From positions 2,410,501 through 2,474,500 of the forward strand of contig CM057476.1 of NCBI GenBank assembly GCA_030035585.1: a stretch of DNA of 64,000 bases, in the 5' to 3' direction. A program made the translations under genes and the position numbers. Every line of letters begins with the position of its first letter. The stretch's first letter is position 1. Below are positions 47,333-58,679 of the stretch, in pieces. This stretch comes from Dugong dugon (lineage: Eukaryota > Chordata > Mammalia > Sirenia > Dugongidae). The notes under the pieces are model-generated. The model was not told the origin of the DNA and ran no database searches. It saw only the letters and a list, made by a program, of their open reading frames with translations.

Positions 47333-48100
47333 GAGCCCTGGTGACTCAGCGGTTAAACGCTTGGCTGCTGTTGTTGAGAAAAACCTGAATGCTATTTCAA
47401 GTTAAAAAAGAGAGGTTTATTAAAGGTTTGATACAATTGCAACTGGGGAACTACGTAACCGATTGAAAATAGAACGTGGTAGTCCCAGGTTGTTTCATTT
47501 TAGAAGTATTCTTATGGGGTAAAAAGAGGAACCAAACCCTAGGGAGGACGCTTACAAGAATATCAATGAATATTGTAATAATCTCACTCTGATTAGTTAC
47601 TGATTATTAGTAGTATAGTTAGTGATTACAGATAGTTTCACCGGATACTTAGATCATGGTCACAAGATACTTACAGTATTTTGTCTGTCTTGCAAAAAAA
47701 TCTCGTTTGCAACAGCACCTAGACAGCACTCTTTCTGAGTATGTGTATTTTGAGGAGTGCAGATGGTCACTTGGTCAAGACCCCTTGGGGCATATGATTT
47801 CACATCCCAGTTTTGACCACTGAGGAAAAACATGTTTTTCTCAAATATATAGAATCCAGATTAAAATTAGATAGCACCGTCAGAATATTATGCCTCTGTC
47901 TTACTGATGGCACTGAAAGTTGTCTTTTCCTGAGACACTGCTAACTGAAAGGTTGGCAGTTCAAATCCACCAGCTGCTCTGCAGGAGGAAGATGTGGCAG
48001 TCTGTTTCAGTAAAGATTACAGCTTCGGAAACCCTATGGGGCAGTTCTGCTCTGTCTGGTAGGGTCACTATGAGTTGTAATCAACTCGACAGCAACAAGA
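47333..48100 (+). repeat. AfroSINE split by a solo LTR
   Basis: The head GGGAGCCCTGGTGACTCAGC (47335-47368) is separated from TAACTGAAAGGTTGGCAGTT (47942 onward) and the tail AGGGTCACTATGAGTTGTAA by a 569-base insertion. Joined coordinates form one ordinary long-form SINE. A T run at about 48107-48120 follows. Confidence 0.9.
47369..47937 (-). mobile_element. Solo LTR (ERV1-type by 4-base duplication) within an AfroSINE
   Basis: The insert starts TGTTGTTGAG and ends CTGAGACA, fitting TG...CA LTR ends. It is flanked by CTGC at 47365-47368 and 47938-47941. TTTATTAAAG near its left end is a reversed AATAAA, so the LTR is on the minus strand. A 4-base duplication is usual for class I retroviruses. 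Confidence 0.8.
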
Positions 48101-48120
48101 TTGATTTTTTTTTTTTTTTT

Positions 48121-48600
48121 GATTAGTTTCCTAGGGCTGCCGTAAGAAATTACCACAAACTTGCATGACCAAAAACCAGGAATTTATTCCTTCACGGTTA
48201 TCAAAGCTAGAAGCCCAAAATCAAGGTGGGGACAGGGTCATGTTCTCTCTGAACACTCAAGGGGAGTAGGAGGATCCCTCCTTGCCTCTTCCAGCTTCTG
48301 GTAGCTCCAGTTGTTCCTTGGCCTGTGGCCAGATCACTCCAAACTCTGCCTTTGTCCTCTCGGTGATCTTCCTTCTGTGTGTCTGTGTCTCTTCTCCTCG
48401 TCTTTATAAAGACATCAGTCATATTAAACTAAGGGCCCACCTTGGTCCGGTATGACCTGATCCTAACTCGACTATTTACATCTGCAACAACCCTATTTCC
48501 GTATAAGGTCACATTCTGAGGTCTGGGAAGGACATGAAATTTGGACGGCACTTTCGTCCCAGTACAAGTCTGTACCACATATTAAGGATTGTTTCCCTTT
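48121..48600 (-). mobile_element. MaLR-type LTR (MLT1/MST-like)
   Basis: TTAGTTTCCTAGGGCTGCCG, ATTACCACAAACTTGCATGA, TGCCTCTTCCAGCTTCTGGT and AAGGTCACATTCTGAGG follow the reversed MLT1/MST LTR in order. Confidence 0.85.
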
Positions 48601-50211
48601 CTCAAGTGTTAATCATACTTACTCTTCTAGCTTAGAGACTCCATGAAGATGTGACCAGCCATACTTTATACAAGTTGACGATTCCGTATGACACACCCAG
48701 CAGTGTACTAATTTGTAGACTCAGTAAAATCGTGTTGCTTGCTCAATCAAATGGAGCTCAATTACCAAACAGAAAGAGAGGAAATGCCAGTTACCGCTTT
48801 CCTGAATTGCTACTGTTGTATTTCTCTTTTTCCTTGCCCTTGATGCCAACAACCTTGTATTTCCATAGGTGAGCATATATTTGGCCAATGCAAGGGAAAT
48901 GCTTTAGTCGTGTGTAAGCTAAGCCTGTGCGTACGTACACATAGACATAGAAGGAACATTTTGCTTGGACTCTTTGTTCCTTTAGCAGTAACACATCACT
49001 CAAAGGTAAAACACGTGAGAGTGGAGAGCCTCATTGGAGAGAATGCTTTAAAGGCAAGTGTAGCTGGGTGCTCACCTAATATCTGAGATAAGCATCAGAT
49101 TCATCAAATTGCCCTTTCATCCTTTAAATGCTGACAACAGTTTGGCCTTTATGGAAGTATAATATGGTAGAGTTCCAATTTCTTGTCTGATGAGGCTGTG
49201 GAAACTCCTTGGTTAGCATACCACCAAAGCACTGTACTTTCAGAACACCAAATAACATTTCATTCCCGTTTTTGAAATGTCTTTTGCAATCTGTGAAAAT
49301 TAGGTTTTCAGTAGGTTTGTATTTGTTTGTTAACTCCAGAAGCTGCTGAGGAACTAGAAGTGAAGCATATGCAGCTTCATTTCCATTAGGGTGTAATGGC
49401 CCTGTGATAGCCACTCAAATGTGCACATGTCTGTGGCTTTCAAATCACCTAGCTGCCCATTAAGAGAAATTCTATGCAAATGCCCACTATGGGTGATTTT
49501 CTTCAAAACCCAACACAACTGCAGACCACTTTTCCTAGAAGTGACTTTTTGTCCCCTCAGAGACTGCTTCCCCAGTTTACAACAAGAGCACCTTGCCCTT
49601 CAGCAGTGGTGGTTGTGAGTGGTCTGATAACTGGGCTGTGGAAAAGTGAACTGTGTAGGAAGGATGTTTGTGTTAGTACATTTTAGTCACTAGGCACCGT
49701 CTACCTTACTCCCAAGAATGGCCATAGTGATGTTCTGACCAATGTGTGTCTGGTGAGTGTCAGTTTGATAAAATAAGGTAGAAACTATTTATCATGGAGT
49801 CATTTGCCAAACCCCAGAGGTATATCTCCTCTCAATGCACGGCACATCGCCAGCACTGCAGACAAGAGCATCATGATTGGTATAAAGAGCACAGACTACC
49901 TTTTGTGTACCCAGCTTGAGCTACCCCTCCTACTTCACTGGACAGCTCCTTTTTATGGTCCTTGTGACCATGAGCCTGTTGTGTCAGCACACATGCCAAG
50001 AAAAGATAGTCTGGCCCTAAGTGAGGCTGCTGTCCCAGTTGTATTTGGTACAACACTTGGTACAACACTTCACTCAATGCTGTGCACCATATTGCCCACT
50101 CAGCCAGATGGCCATGAGCGCACTCAGCCAGACCTCCATTCTGGAGTAGGATGAACAGGAAGTGTAAGCAAAAGAGAGGGAGAGACCATTTCAGAGGAGA
50201 TAATAAGGAAA
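48601..50211. other. Unclassified intronic sequence
   Basis: The longest ORF (49804-50154, 116 codons) has no recognised domain. No confident repeat in 1.6 kb. Confidence 0.4.
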
Positions 50212-50508
50212 CTGAGGAGGCAGTGGTAGTTCAGTGGTAGAATTCTAGCCTTCCATGCAGAAGACCTGGGTTCGATTCCCAGCCAGTGTACCTCATGTGT
50301 AGCCACTGCCCATCTGTCAGTGGAGGCTTACATGCTGCTGTGATGCTAAGCAGGTTCCAGCAGAGCTTCCAGACTAAGCCAGACTAGGAAGAAATGTCTA
50401 GTGATCTACTTCTGAGAATGAGCCAATCAGAACACTAGGGATCACAAAGAATCATGGGGTCGCCATGAGTCAGAGGCCAACTTGACAGCAGCTAACAACA
50501 ATGATAAG
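50212..50508 (+). repeat. tRNA-Gly-headed SINE, full length, RTE tail
   Basis: The head (50219-50292) is strongly tRNA-Gly-like, with A box AGTTCAGTGGTAGAATTC and B box GGGTTCGATTCCCAGCC. The anticodon position reads TCC inside CTTCCAT, where Gly-GCC genes have CTGCCAC. A body of about 150 bases (CAGACTAGGAAGAAATGTCT, GATCTACTTCTGAGAATGAG) leads to the RTE-like tail GGGGTCGCCATGAGTCAGAG and AACAACAA. Confidence 0.9.
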
Positions 50509-50690
50509 GAAACTACCTCATTAGAACATTCACTGGAGCTGCTTTTGACTCCTGGACAACAATCAGCCATAGTTCATCTCTGGGAGGTCTCACAGCCCTT
50601 GGATCCAGCGTAACTTGCCTTTCTCATTTGTTCATTCATTTATTCCCCATATATCCATATAATAATATTTTATTGCCTAAGGTAATTCTT

Positions 50691-50813
50691 CAAGGGAGGA
50701 AGATGTGGCAGTCTGTTTCCATAAAGATCTGCAGCCTTGGAAACACTATGGCGCAATTCTACTCTGTCCCACAGGGTTGCTATGGGTCGGAATCGACTCC
50801 ACGGCAGTGGGTT
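50691..50813 (+). repeat. 5'-truncated AfroSINE with perfect 13-base target-site duplication
   Basis: The SINE 3' half (GAAGATGTGGCAGTCTGTTT to CGGAATCGACTCCACGGCAG) is flanked by TAAGGTAATTCTT at 50678-50690 and 50814-50826. The lack of a head with an intact duplication points to incomplete reverse transcription. Confidence 0.92.
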
Positions 50814-50935
50814 TAAGGTAATTCTTGCATATCTCTCTTTTGCAGTATGCATTTTTCATCCTTCCTCCTGGCCTCAGTCTCCACTACCCATTACTCTTTT
50901 GTACTTTCTTCTCACCCCACCCTGTTAAGCATTTG

Positions 50936-51241
50936 TGGTTGTAAGCTGCTATAGAGTCGCCCCTCCCCCACGCTCATGGTGACCCCACACACAACGAGAT
51001 CAGACTGTTGTGATCCCTAGGGTTTTCATTGGTTTTGTTTTTCAGAAGTAGATCACCAGGCCTGTCTTCCTAGTCTGTCCTAGTTTGGAAGCTCTGCTGA
51101 AACCTTTTCAGCATCACAGCAACACACAAGTCTCCACTGACAGACATGGTGGCCACACACATGAGGAGCATTGGCCCGGAATTGAAGCCGGGTCTCCCGC
51201 ATGGAAGGTGAGAATTCTACCACCGGGCCACCACTGGCCCC
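50936..51241 (-). repeat. tRNA-Gly-headed SINE, full length
   Basis: GTGGTTGTAAGCTGCTATAG tail, AGATCACCAGGCCTGTCTTC, TCCTAGTTTGGAAGCTCTGC, then the reversed tRNA-like head (GAATTGAAGCCGGGTCTCCC, GAGAATTCTACCACCGGGCC). Confidence 0.85.
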
Positions 51242-51984
51242 ATTTTTGAGAATGGAGACAGCTACTCTGAACCATGACCCAGCAATAGTTCCTCTGAAGA
51301 ACTCAGATAACACTGCTTTCAGGCCCAAGGGATCCTTCCACTTTGATGCCCGCGATACTCCCATCCATTTTATCCTTAACTCAGGTGTGTCTGAAAAAAA
51401 AACCCTGGTCTTAACCTAAGGATAGGAACTCTCTTGTTCATCAGTTGAAAATTGTAACTGCTTTGAAGGTTTAGAGAGCACCATTAAATAAATCCAGCTG
51501 AGTCATTCTCTGAAATACCTTATTACCTTCTTAGAGCTGAATTTCACTGCATTAAAAAAAAAAAATGGTTTTAATCAGAATCTACTCCAGTATGCCATAT
51601 ACAATAATATTGCAAAATCCATTTAGTATAATCTGGAAAAAGGAAAAGGTATTCAGTACTCTTAAGACTAATTGCACAAAATTTAGCAGAGAAGAGTAAC
51701 AGGGCTTATTTTACCCATTAGAAGAGAATCAAACTGCTTCTCAACTCACAAAATAACAACTTTTCAAGCTGACAATTTCCTTATGTTCAAAAGGAGCAGG
51801 AGATGTGAGTAAACACTTATTTGTTTTTGAGAATTTTTAAGTAGCTGGTGTATAAAAAGATGACCTTTTCCCCTCCTTCACCAAAAGTTTTGTTTAGGAG
51901 GTTTCCTGATGGATGACAGTACAGTATAGCAATTAGTTTTATCATGCTAGAATCCTTGCTAAAAAGCTACGTTCTGGTTATGTA
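51242..51984. other. Unclassified
   Basis: A run near 51553-51565. No recognised gene or repeat. Confidence 0.4.
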
Positions 51985-52204
51985 TCACTGTTGTTGTTGT
52001 TGTTGTTAGGTGCCGTAGAGTCAGTTTCGACTCATAGAGACCCCGTATGACAGGGTATGACTGCCCCATAGGGTTTTCTAGGCTATAATCTTTATAGAAG
52101 CAGATTGCCAGGTCTTTTCTCCAGTGGAACAGCTGGGTGGGTATGAACCACCAACCTTTCGATTTAGCAGCCGAGCACTTAACCGTTGCACCACCAGGGC
52201 TCCC
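51985..52204 (-). repeat. AfroSINE, long form
   Basis: (TTG)5 lead, GCCGTAGAGTCAGTTTCGAC, GGCTATAATCTTTATAGAAG, and head CACTTAACCGTTGCACCACC. Confidence 0.88.
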
Positions 52205-52980
52205 TCACTGTGTAAGTAATCACCCCCAAACTTAGTAGCTTAAATGACTATTCATTTTGTTGACAATTCTTTGGGTCAGGGATTCAGGAAGGGCTCAGCT
52301 GGATGGTTCATCTCGGCTCCATGTGGCATCAGCTGGGGCAGCTGGCAGCAGAGGACCTACTTCCAAGATGGCCTATAAATTCACGTGTCTGATGCCTTGG
52401 TGCTCCATGGCCTCTTTCTCTCCACGTGGCCTCTCATCCTTCATAGCCTGACCACATGGCTTCAGCCTCTCACAGCTTGATGAGCTCAGGGAGTCATGCA
52501 TCTTGCACAGTAGCTGGTGTCTAGAAAGGAGTATTTGAAGAAGCCAGGCTGAAGTTGTGTGACCTCTTCTAACCTAGCCTCAGAAGTCTCAGTTGCATTC
52601 CATTGGTCAACAGTTCGTTAAAGCCCCTCTGGATTTCACGGGAGGGAAATCAGACTCCATCTTCCATTGGAAGAGCAAAGACTCTGCAGCCATCTGTAAT
52701 CTACCATTAAAAAACAAAACAAAAACCAATTGCTGTTAAGTTGACCCTGACTCATGGTAGCCCCATGCATGTCATAGTACACCTGTGCTCCAAAGAGTTT
52801 TCAGGGGTTGCTTTTCTGCAAGTTGATCACTGGGCTTTTCTTCTGAGGTACATCTGTGTAGACTTGAACCCTAACCTTTCAGTTAGCAGCCAAGCACTTA
52901 ACTTGTTTGCACCACCCAGGGACTCCAATCTACCATTAGGTGTTGGCTAATACAGTTTCCCTGATAGCCTATGAGTGGTA
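52205..52980 (-). mobile_element. Probable LTR-class relic split by a SINE
   Basis: CCCAAACTTAGTAGCTTAAA, TGGGTCAGGGATTCAGGAAG, GCTCAGCTGGATGGTTCATC, and TCCATTGGTCAACAGTTCGT form a familiar old mammalian repeat, probably a reversed MaLR/ERVL LTR. Its exact family is not resolved. Confidence 0.45.
52710..52926 (-). repeat. AfroSINE-B type with perfect 12-base target-site duplication
   Basis: Flanked by AATCTACCATTA at 52698-52709 and 52927-52938. Contains GCTGTTAAGTTGACCCTGAC and head GTTTGCACCACCCAGGGACT. Confidence 0.92.
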
Positions 52981-53497
52981 TGTCTTAGTTATTTAGTGCT
53001 GCTATAACAGAAATACCACAAGTGGATGGCTTTAACAAAGAGAAATTTATTCTCTCACAGTATAATAGGCTAGAAGTCTGAATGATGGCACCAGCTCTAG
53101 GGGAAGGCTCTCTCTCTCTGTTGGCTCTAGAAGAAGGTTCTTATCATCAGTCTTCCCCTGGTCTAGGAGCATCTCAGTGCAGGGACCCCAGGTCCAAAGG
53201 ATGTGCTCAGGTCCTGCTTCTTGTTTGGTGGCATGAGGTCCCCTGTCTCTCTGCTCACTTCTCTCTTTTATATCTCAAGAAAGGTTGACTCAAGATATAC
53301 CTTAATCTTGTAGACTGAGTCCTGCCTCATTAACATAACTCCCTCTAATCCTGCCTCAGTAACATCACAGAGGTTAGGATTTACAACACATAGGAAAATC
53401 ACATCAGATGACAAATTGGTGGACAGTCACACAATACTGGGAATCATGGCCTAGCCAAGTTGACACATATTTTTGGGGACACAGTTCAATCCATAAC
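52981..53497 (-). mobile_element. MaLR-type LTR, uninterrupted paralogue of 5895-7003
   Basis: GCTATAACAGAAATACCACA, GGCTAGAAGTCTGAATGATG, GTTGACTCAAGATATACCTT, ending GGGGACACAGTTCAATCCAT. At 53286-53303 it shows the site that is split by an L1 in the 6.2 kb copy. Confidence 0.8.
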
Positions 53498-54887
53498 AGT
53501 GGTATATAGAGCTGGCATTCACAGGATACAAATCCTTGAAACTAAGAAAGAAGATGAGGGGAATAGAGTTTAAACTGTGAGTTGTTTAGTAATAACAAAT
53601 AAAAAATCCTTCATTAAGTTAAGGGAATTTGTTGAAGCTTTGTGTAGACATGAAAGAAGAAGAGCTGAGAAATTTCTGAGTTACTTTAAGTAATTTGCAA
53701 TTGCTTATCTAATTACTCAACCTCCAGTGATCTTTGTAACAAACAAGGGTTATTGGGTTACCAATGCTTCTGCTTTTTCCTAGAAAGCTCATTCCCTGTT
53801 TTGTTTTGCACAGTGTGTGTTTTCTTCTTGAGCAGGTCTCAGCCCAAGCGTGTCACCTCCTCAGAGTAGCTTTCCATCATCTCTGTGCAGCACTTAGCAT
53901 GGTCTAAAATGGCATTGTTTCTGTATGGTGTTTGATTTCCATCATCTTGTACCACATCCACCAGGATATGAGTTCCCCTAGAGCAGGGAGAGGTCTGATT
54001 TTCCACGTCTGCATCTGGAAGCCCAGCTTGTACTTGGTGAACTACTCTGCCCTGTCAGGATCACATGCTGAACTGACAGTTGGGTGAAGAAAGTCAAACA
54101 CCAGGCACCAAGCTTCCTTTTCAGAAGTAAATGCGATCCCTCTAGAAGGTCAGGAACATATATGTCCTCTGCAACCCTCGCTAGACTTCAGCATCTAAGT
54201 TAAAGGACGTCGTACACGTTTTCCTTCCTTTGGCCACAGCTGTTTTCCTGCAGACCACTGCAACCCATGACTGGTTGCCAAGTGCTTTTGAAATGAGAGC
54301 AAGGCAAATAGCCCATTGCATCTGCCGTTCACTAAACCATGCAGTTTTATAGACCACAAGGCATGGTCGCTTCCAAGGGGACGCTGCCCTCGAAAACGAT
54401 GACCTTCAGCATTTATTTAAACTACGGAAGTAAATTTGGCTGATAGTTCAGGGGCTGCTTAGAGACCTTGTTTATGTGGAATCGGTGCTGTCCTAGCCCA
54501 TACTTGCTGACACATCAGACCCACTGTCTTTGCTCAGTCCTCGGATCCTAGGGTGTCCACCTCAGAGGCAGTAGATGCTGGCACCATTGAGATATCATTC
54601 CAGCTGGAGATGTAACTCCATGTTGCAGGTGCATGCGTGCATCTTAAGACAAGATCACAATGAAGGCTGGACTGGAAATTACCAGCTGGTTTACCCCAAA
54701 GGGCTTTTGCTTCTGTGCATCTAAGCAAGAGATTGCAAGCTGGCAACCCCAAGGAGGCATTCTTTGGGGCATACACACTGTATTTATATGTTTTGCATTT
54801 GCTGACTGTAGATATTTTAAAATCAACACTATATAAATTAAGAACGGGGTTTCTGGCTTCTCAATAAAATCCCAAAGAGATGGTGTA
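53498..54887 (+). other. Mostly unclassified; L2-like segment at about 53865-54090
   Basis: CCATCATCTCTGTGCAGCAC, then ACCAGGATATGAGTTCCCCT and AGCAGGGAGAGGTCTGATTT, follow the order of an L2 3' end. The rest was not recognised. Confidence 0.45.
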
Positions 54888-55060
54888 GTGCAGTGGTTCA
54901 GAGCAGGGGTTGTGGACTGGACAGTCAGGGTACCAGAGTTTTAATCAGAGCTGGGTAGCATCGAGTAATTTATTTAACCTCTCTGGCCCTCATCCTTTCA
55001 GTAAAACGATGGCAATGATTACACCAATCTCATAGGGTGATTGAGTATTAAATGGATTCC
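54888..55060 (+). repeat. MIR
   Basis: TGTAGTGCAGTGGTTCAGAG, CAGAGCTGGGTAGCATCGAG, AACCTCTCTGGCCCTCATCC and CTCATAGGGTGATTGAGTAT are in MIR order. Confidence 0.85.
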
Positions 55061-55119
55061 AGTTCAAATGATAAAAAATTAAAAAACAGTGATTCAAGTC
55101 AGGGCTTCCAACCCGTTTG

Positions 55120-55240
55120 TTCAGTTCGAAACCCTGCTGATAATTTGCATTTCCACCCCAGATATACTGGATCAGAATCTACACTTTCACAAGATCCCCA
55201 GATGATTCTTATGTATAATAAACTTTGAGATCCACTGCTC
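55120..55240 (+). mobile_element. MER5A-like 3' part
   Basis: CCACCCCAGATATACTGGAT, CAAGATCCCCAGATGATTCT, AACTTTGAGATCCACTG terminus. Confidence 0.7.
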
Positions 55241-55249
55241 TACTAGTGG

Positions 55250-55325
55250 TTCTCAGAACTGGTTCCTAATCAGCAGCATTAGCATCTCCTGGGAACTTGT
55301 TAGAAATGCAAATTCTCAGCAGGGG
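55250..55325 (+). mobile_element. MER5A-like 5' part
   Basis: AGTGGTTCTCAGAACTGG, AGCAGCATTAGCATCTCCTG and AACTTGTTAGAAATGCAAAT. It begins about 10 bases after the end of another MER5A copy. Confidence 0.75.
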
Positions 55326-55451
55326 GTTGAACCGGAATGAACCAGTTCAGAGCCCTCATTCAAGCACAGTAACTGCTCCAGATTAGCTCTGAGCATTACT
55401 TGTCAACACCTAGCTTACACTTCCATGCGGCAATAATGATTTTAGGCTGAG

Positions 55452-55560
55452 TAGTGGTGGTTGGTTGCCCTTCATCGGCTCTGACTCACACAACCTTATA
55501 GGTACAGCAGAACAGGACACTGCCCGGTCCTACACCAGTCCCAAGATTGTTGGCACAGCT
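55452..55560 (-). repeat. RTE 3' end fragment
   Basis: CTTCATCGGCTCTGACTCAC, GGTACAGCAGAACAGGACAC, TGCCCGGTCCTACACCAGTC. Confidence 0.65.
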
Positions 55561-55659
55561 GGGTGGTAGCCATCACCGTTAGGTTGGGACGCTCCCCAAC
55601 CCAGACGGGCCCCCATTCTGTTGTCCTATACTCTGACCTTCCGTCTCCCCAGTGTTGGT

Positions 55660-55765
55660 AGAAAACAGAACATGGAGCCAGACTCGTTGAGTTCAAACTC
55701 CTGCTCTGCCACCACCTGGCTGTAGGGCCTAGGACACGTTATGTCAACATCTGGGCTTTTACAGA
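55660..55765 (+). repeat. MIR fragment
   Basis: GGAGCCAGACTCGTTGAGTT, CTCCTGCTCTGCCACCACCT, GGCTGTAGGGCCTAGGACAC fit the MIR core. Confidence 0.65.
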
Positions 55766-56942
55766 CGTTAAACTGTCAAAGCTGTGAGTTAAACTGATAC
55801 AGATTTAACCACTTCCATTAAGATTCTGATTCCATAACCCTGGTGGGACCTCAAGGTTTTCCTTTCTGTCTTCCTCTTTTCTTTGCTCCCTCTCTCCTTC
55901 CTTCTCTCTCCTACCTCCCCATCTCTCTTTCTTTCTTACTTAGCAAGTACACCCAGTGAATCTTATCCTAAGGCGAGTTTGGGACACGTGCAGTACTGGC
56001 TGGTGAATGGAATCCATGGCCTTCCTAAGTGCATAACGCTTGGATTGTACTCTTGATTATACATGGGAAAATATATTGCTTGAGATAAAATGGGTTTGAT
56101 GTGGGCTTGGTAACTTAATAACCTTGATGCCTGGTCATAGTCCTGAGAAAAACTAAGAGAAATCTGGTCACCTACAATTGCATCTCCCAGATACTTCCTG
56201 TCTGTACCCAGAGGGCTTGATGCGCAGAAAGGCACCCACGGTTCCTTCTGCATGTTTGCTTTCCTTCCGTAACACCAACACCGCGTTACACTGGAGGGGA
56301 CCAAGCGCAGCCCATCCCAGAAGTGGCTCTTCAGGACATTACTGTCCTTGTTCATCAGGCAGCTGCTCCTTTGCTGCCCTGGAGCAGATTACAGAGTATC
56401 TGAAGGGCTTTGTGCAGCAGCCTGGTGCCGGCCGACACAGGGCTGCTTGCTTTGTGAAGTCGGCTCCCTGTGTCCTTACGAGCAGCCTCCAACACTGGGT
56501 TCCAGGAAATGAGACGAGGAAAAGATAAACAGAGGAAAGTGTTTCCAGACAAAAGGGTTTCTTGTTTGTGTTTTAGAAGTTCTCTCTCCATTTCAGTGTG
56601 GTCCCTTCTTTTCTCTCAGACATATACTTTTTTCTCTGTTAGATGCAGACACCCCAAGTGCTTTTTAAATTTAACAAAGCAGCTCTGGTGGGGAGGAGGA
56701 GGAGCAGCTGTGTTAGACAGGAATCAAGCATTTCTCCAGTAATCTTGGGAGAGGATACACTTCCAGTAGTGGACCCCAGATGTTGCTGACTCTGGAGACT
56801 GTATGCACGGATGTAGCAGCACCTCATGTTTGTGTCACAGAATCTTCCCCTTCTGCTGTCTTACAGAAACTCTACGTACAGTATAGATCATGGGTTCTCA
56901 GTGAGGGTTTTATTTCCCCCATGAGGACAAAATTGGTCCTGG
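55766..56942. other. Unclassified, with a pyrimidine tract at about 55850-55945
   Basis: A T/C-rich simple tract is visible. ORFs of 62-130 codons lie on both strands between 55963 and 56827, without recognisable domains. GGGTTCTCAGTGAGGGTTTT near 56891 weakly resembles an hAT element start. Confidence 0.4.
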
Positions 56943-57350
56943 GAGAGTGTGAATTGTGCCCCCCAAAAAGACATATGGAAGTCCTAAGCCCCGATACCTG
57001 TGAATGTGACCTTGTTTGGAAACAGGGTCCTGGAAGATGTTATCCATTACCATGAGGCCCACCTAATCTGAGCGTGTCCTTATAAAAGAGGAGAAGAGAC
57101 ACAGAGAGACAGATCCTGAGGGAAGGCGGCCATGTGAAGACAGAAGCAGAAGTTGGAGGGATGTGCCTACAGGTCAGCAGCACTTGGGGAGACACAAGGG
57201 GGCTCGTCCCCGGGAGCCTTCGGGGAGGGCTTGGTTCTGCCAGCACACTGAACTTCCAGCCTCCAGAACCGTGAGACAATGGCAGCTGTTGGTTTAAGCC
57301 ATCCTATTTGTGGCACTTCGTTACAGCGGCCCTCAGACACTAATTCAGGA
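56943..57350 (+). mobile_element. MaLR-type LTR (MST/MLT1-like), plus orientation
   Basis: GAATTGTGCCCCCCAAAAAG, TGAATGTGACCTTGTTTGGA, GTGTCCTTATAAAAGAGGAG, CTTCCAGCCTCCAGAACCGT, TTCGTTACAGCGGCCCTCAG. It is the only plus-oriented MaLR LTR found here. Confidence 0.88.
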
Positions 57351-57729
57351 GACAAAATAATAGTAATTATAACCTTCCTCTTTTTATGTATAAAGCGCAG
57401 CTGTATTGACAGTATATAATAGATACACAGTATGTCTGAGCTATAAAATTTCATGGGGAGAGTGACTAGGAAAAACATGTTAAGGGGCCTCTTAGACCTG
57501 AGGCATACTGCAGTGCCAGAAAGGAAGGGAATACTGAAAAAGAAACAAAGCTGTATGTCAGAGGGACACAGGACAATGGAAAGAGCTCTCGATGGCCAAA
57601 GCTGGGCATGTGCCCTTGATACAATTTGGGAAGATGGTACTTCACCTCAGTGGTCGTCCTCCCAAAATCCCGTAACCCCAGTCCACCCGTGAGGCAAACA
57701 TCAGGCACATCCCGGTAGAGAGACATCCG
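57351..57729. other. Unclassified
   Basis: No recognised element. Confidence 0.4.
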
Positions 57730-57831
57730 GTAAAGTACCTGAGCAGCACTCATCAGCGGGTCCCTGGCTGGTGTGAATGGGTAAAGTACCTGAGCAGCAC
57801 TCATCAGCGGGTCCCTGGCTGGTGTGAATGG
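57730..57831. repeat. Perfect 51-base tandem duplication
   Basis: 57730-57780 and 57781-57831 are identical over 51 bases (GTAAAGTACCTGAGCAGCAC start). The unit includes the first bases of an AfroSINE-B head (GGGTCCCTGGCTGGTGTGAA). Confidence 0.97.
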
Positions 57832-57872
57832 TTAACTAGCTCAGCTGCTAGCTGAAAGGCTAGAGGTTCAGC
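57810..57872 (+). repeat. AfroSINE-B head fragment
   Basis: GGGTCCCTGGCTGGTGTGAA then GCTAGCTGAAAGGCTAGAGG and TTCAG. It is truncated directly after the B-box area. Confidence 0.75.
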
Positions 57873-57884
57873 GTGGTGATACGT

Positions 57885-58300
57885 AGTCAACTGTAGATGC
57901 AGATGCCACATGGTCCAGTGACTCTTCTAGGTATCTGAGGAAACTCTTGGATACGTTAAAGGAGGATAAGTTCAAGACTGTTGAAGACAGCATCGTTTTT
58001 AATAATAAAAATATTGGAAACAGCTTAAATGTTCAGCAGTAAAAAAATACACGCACAAGTTACAAAATAGTCATTCAGTGTAGTATTCTCCAGCGAAGAA
58101 AATGAGTAACCAGCAGCTGGATCAGTTTCACAAACATAGTATTGAACAAAAAGATCGAAAAGATAGGTGGGCACACACCTATATGTACTAGGCCCTTTAT
58201 ACAAACTTTAAAACTTGTGAAATAGTTAAACATAATACTTTATCGTATGTCTGAATATTTTGAAAATTTTAAAATGATTTTCACTGGAGCCAGTACTTTT
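57885..58300 (+). repeat. Ancient L1 (L1ME-type) 3' fragment
   Basis: TAATAAAAATATTGGAAACA, GCTTAAATGTTCAGCAGTAA and CATTCAGTGTAGTATTCTCC match the L1M ORF2 3' region around the primate-like sequence encoding the C-terminus. Confidence 0.7.
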
Positions 58301-58679
58301 TGAGAGTTAAGAATTCTCTAGAGACGAGAGAAAGGTAGTTATATTTATCGTAATTAATTTGTAAAGATGGTAGAGTGGGGTGTGACAACAGGTTCCCAAG
58401 CAAATATTTAAGAAGGTTTCTGTCTTACACTAGGCCTTATCTTACCATTTTTGTATGTGCGTGGTCTTCTTATGCATTCATCCGCGTTGGTGGTTGTGGG
58501 GTGGCATTTTGATGGTGGGGATACAGTTTCAGATTATTCTCTGTCATCCTCAATTGCTGCAGTGCATGCCCACAAGAAGGAGAAAGTTGGCTCCGTGATG
58601 GCCTCTCATCCACCTTTGTCGGCGGCTTTGCAGAGGACCTGGTGCTTTGCAGACAAACTCCTGTTGGCTAAGGAATGAG
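58301..58679. other. Unclassified
   Basis: No recognised element. Confidence 0.4.

Noticed and set aside
49804-50154. 116-codon plus ORF as a small gene
   Set aside because: No recognisable domain, no conserved context, and such lengths are common by chance in this window.
50219-50292. Functional tRNA-Gly gene
   Set aside because: Anticodon-stem mismatches and attachment to a SINE body with other copies nearby show it is a SINE head.
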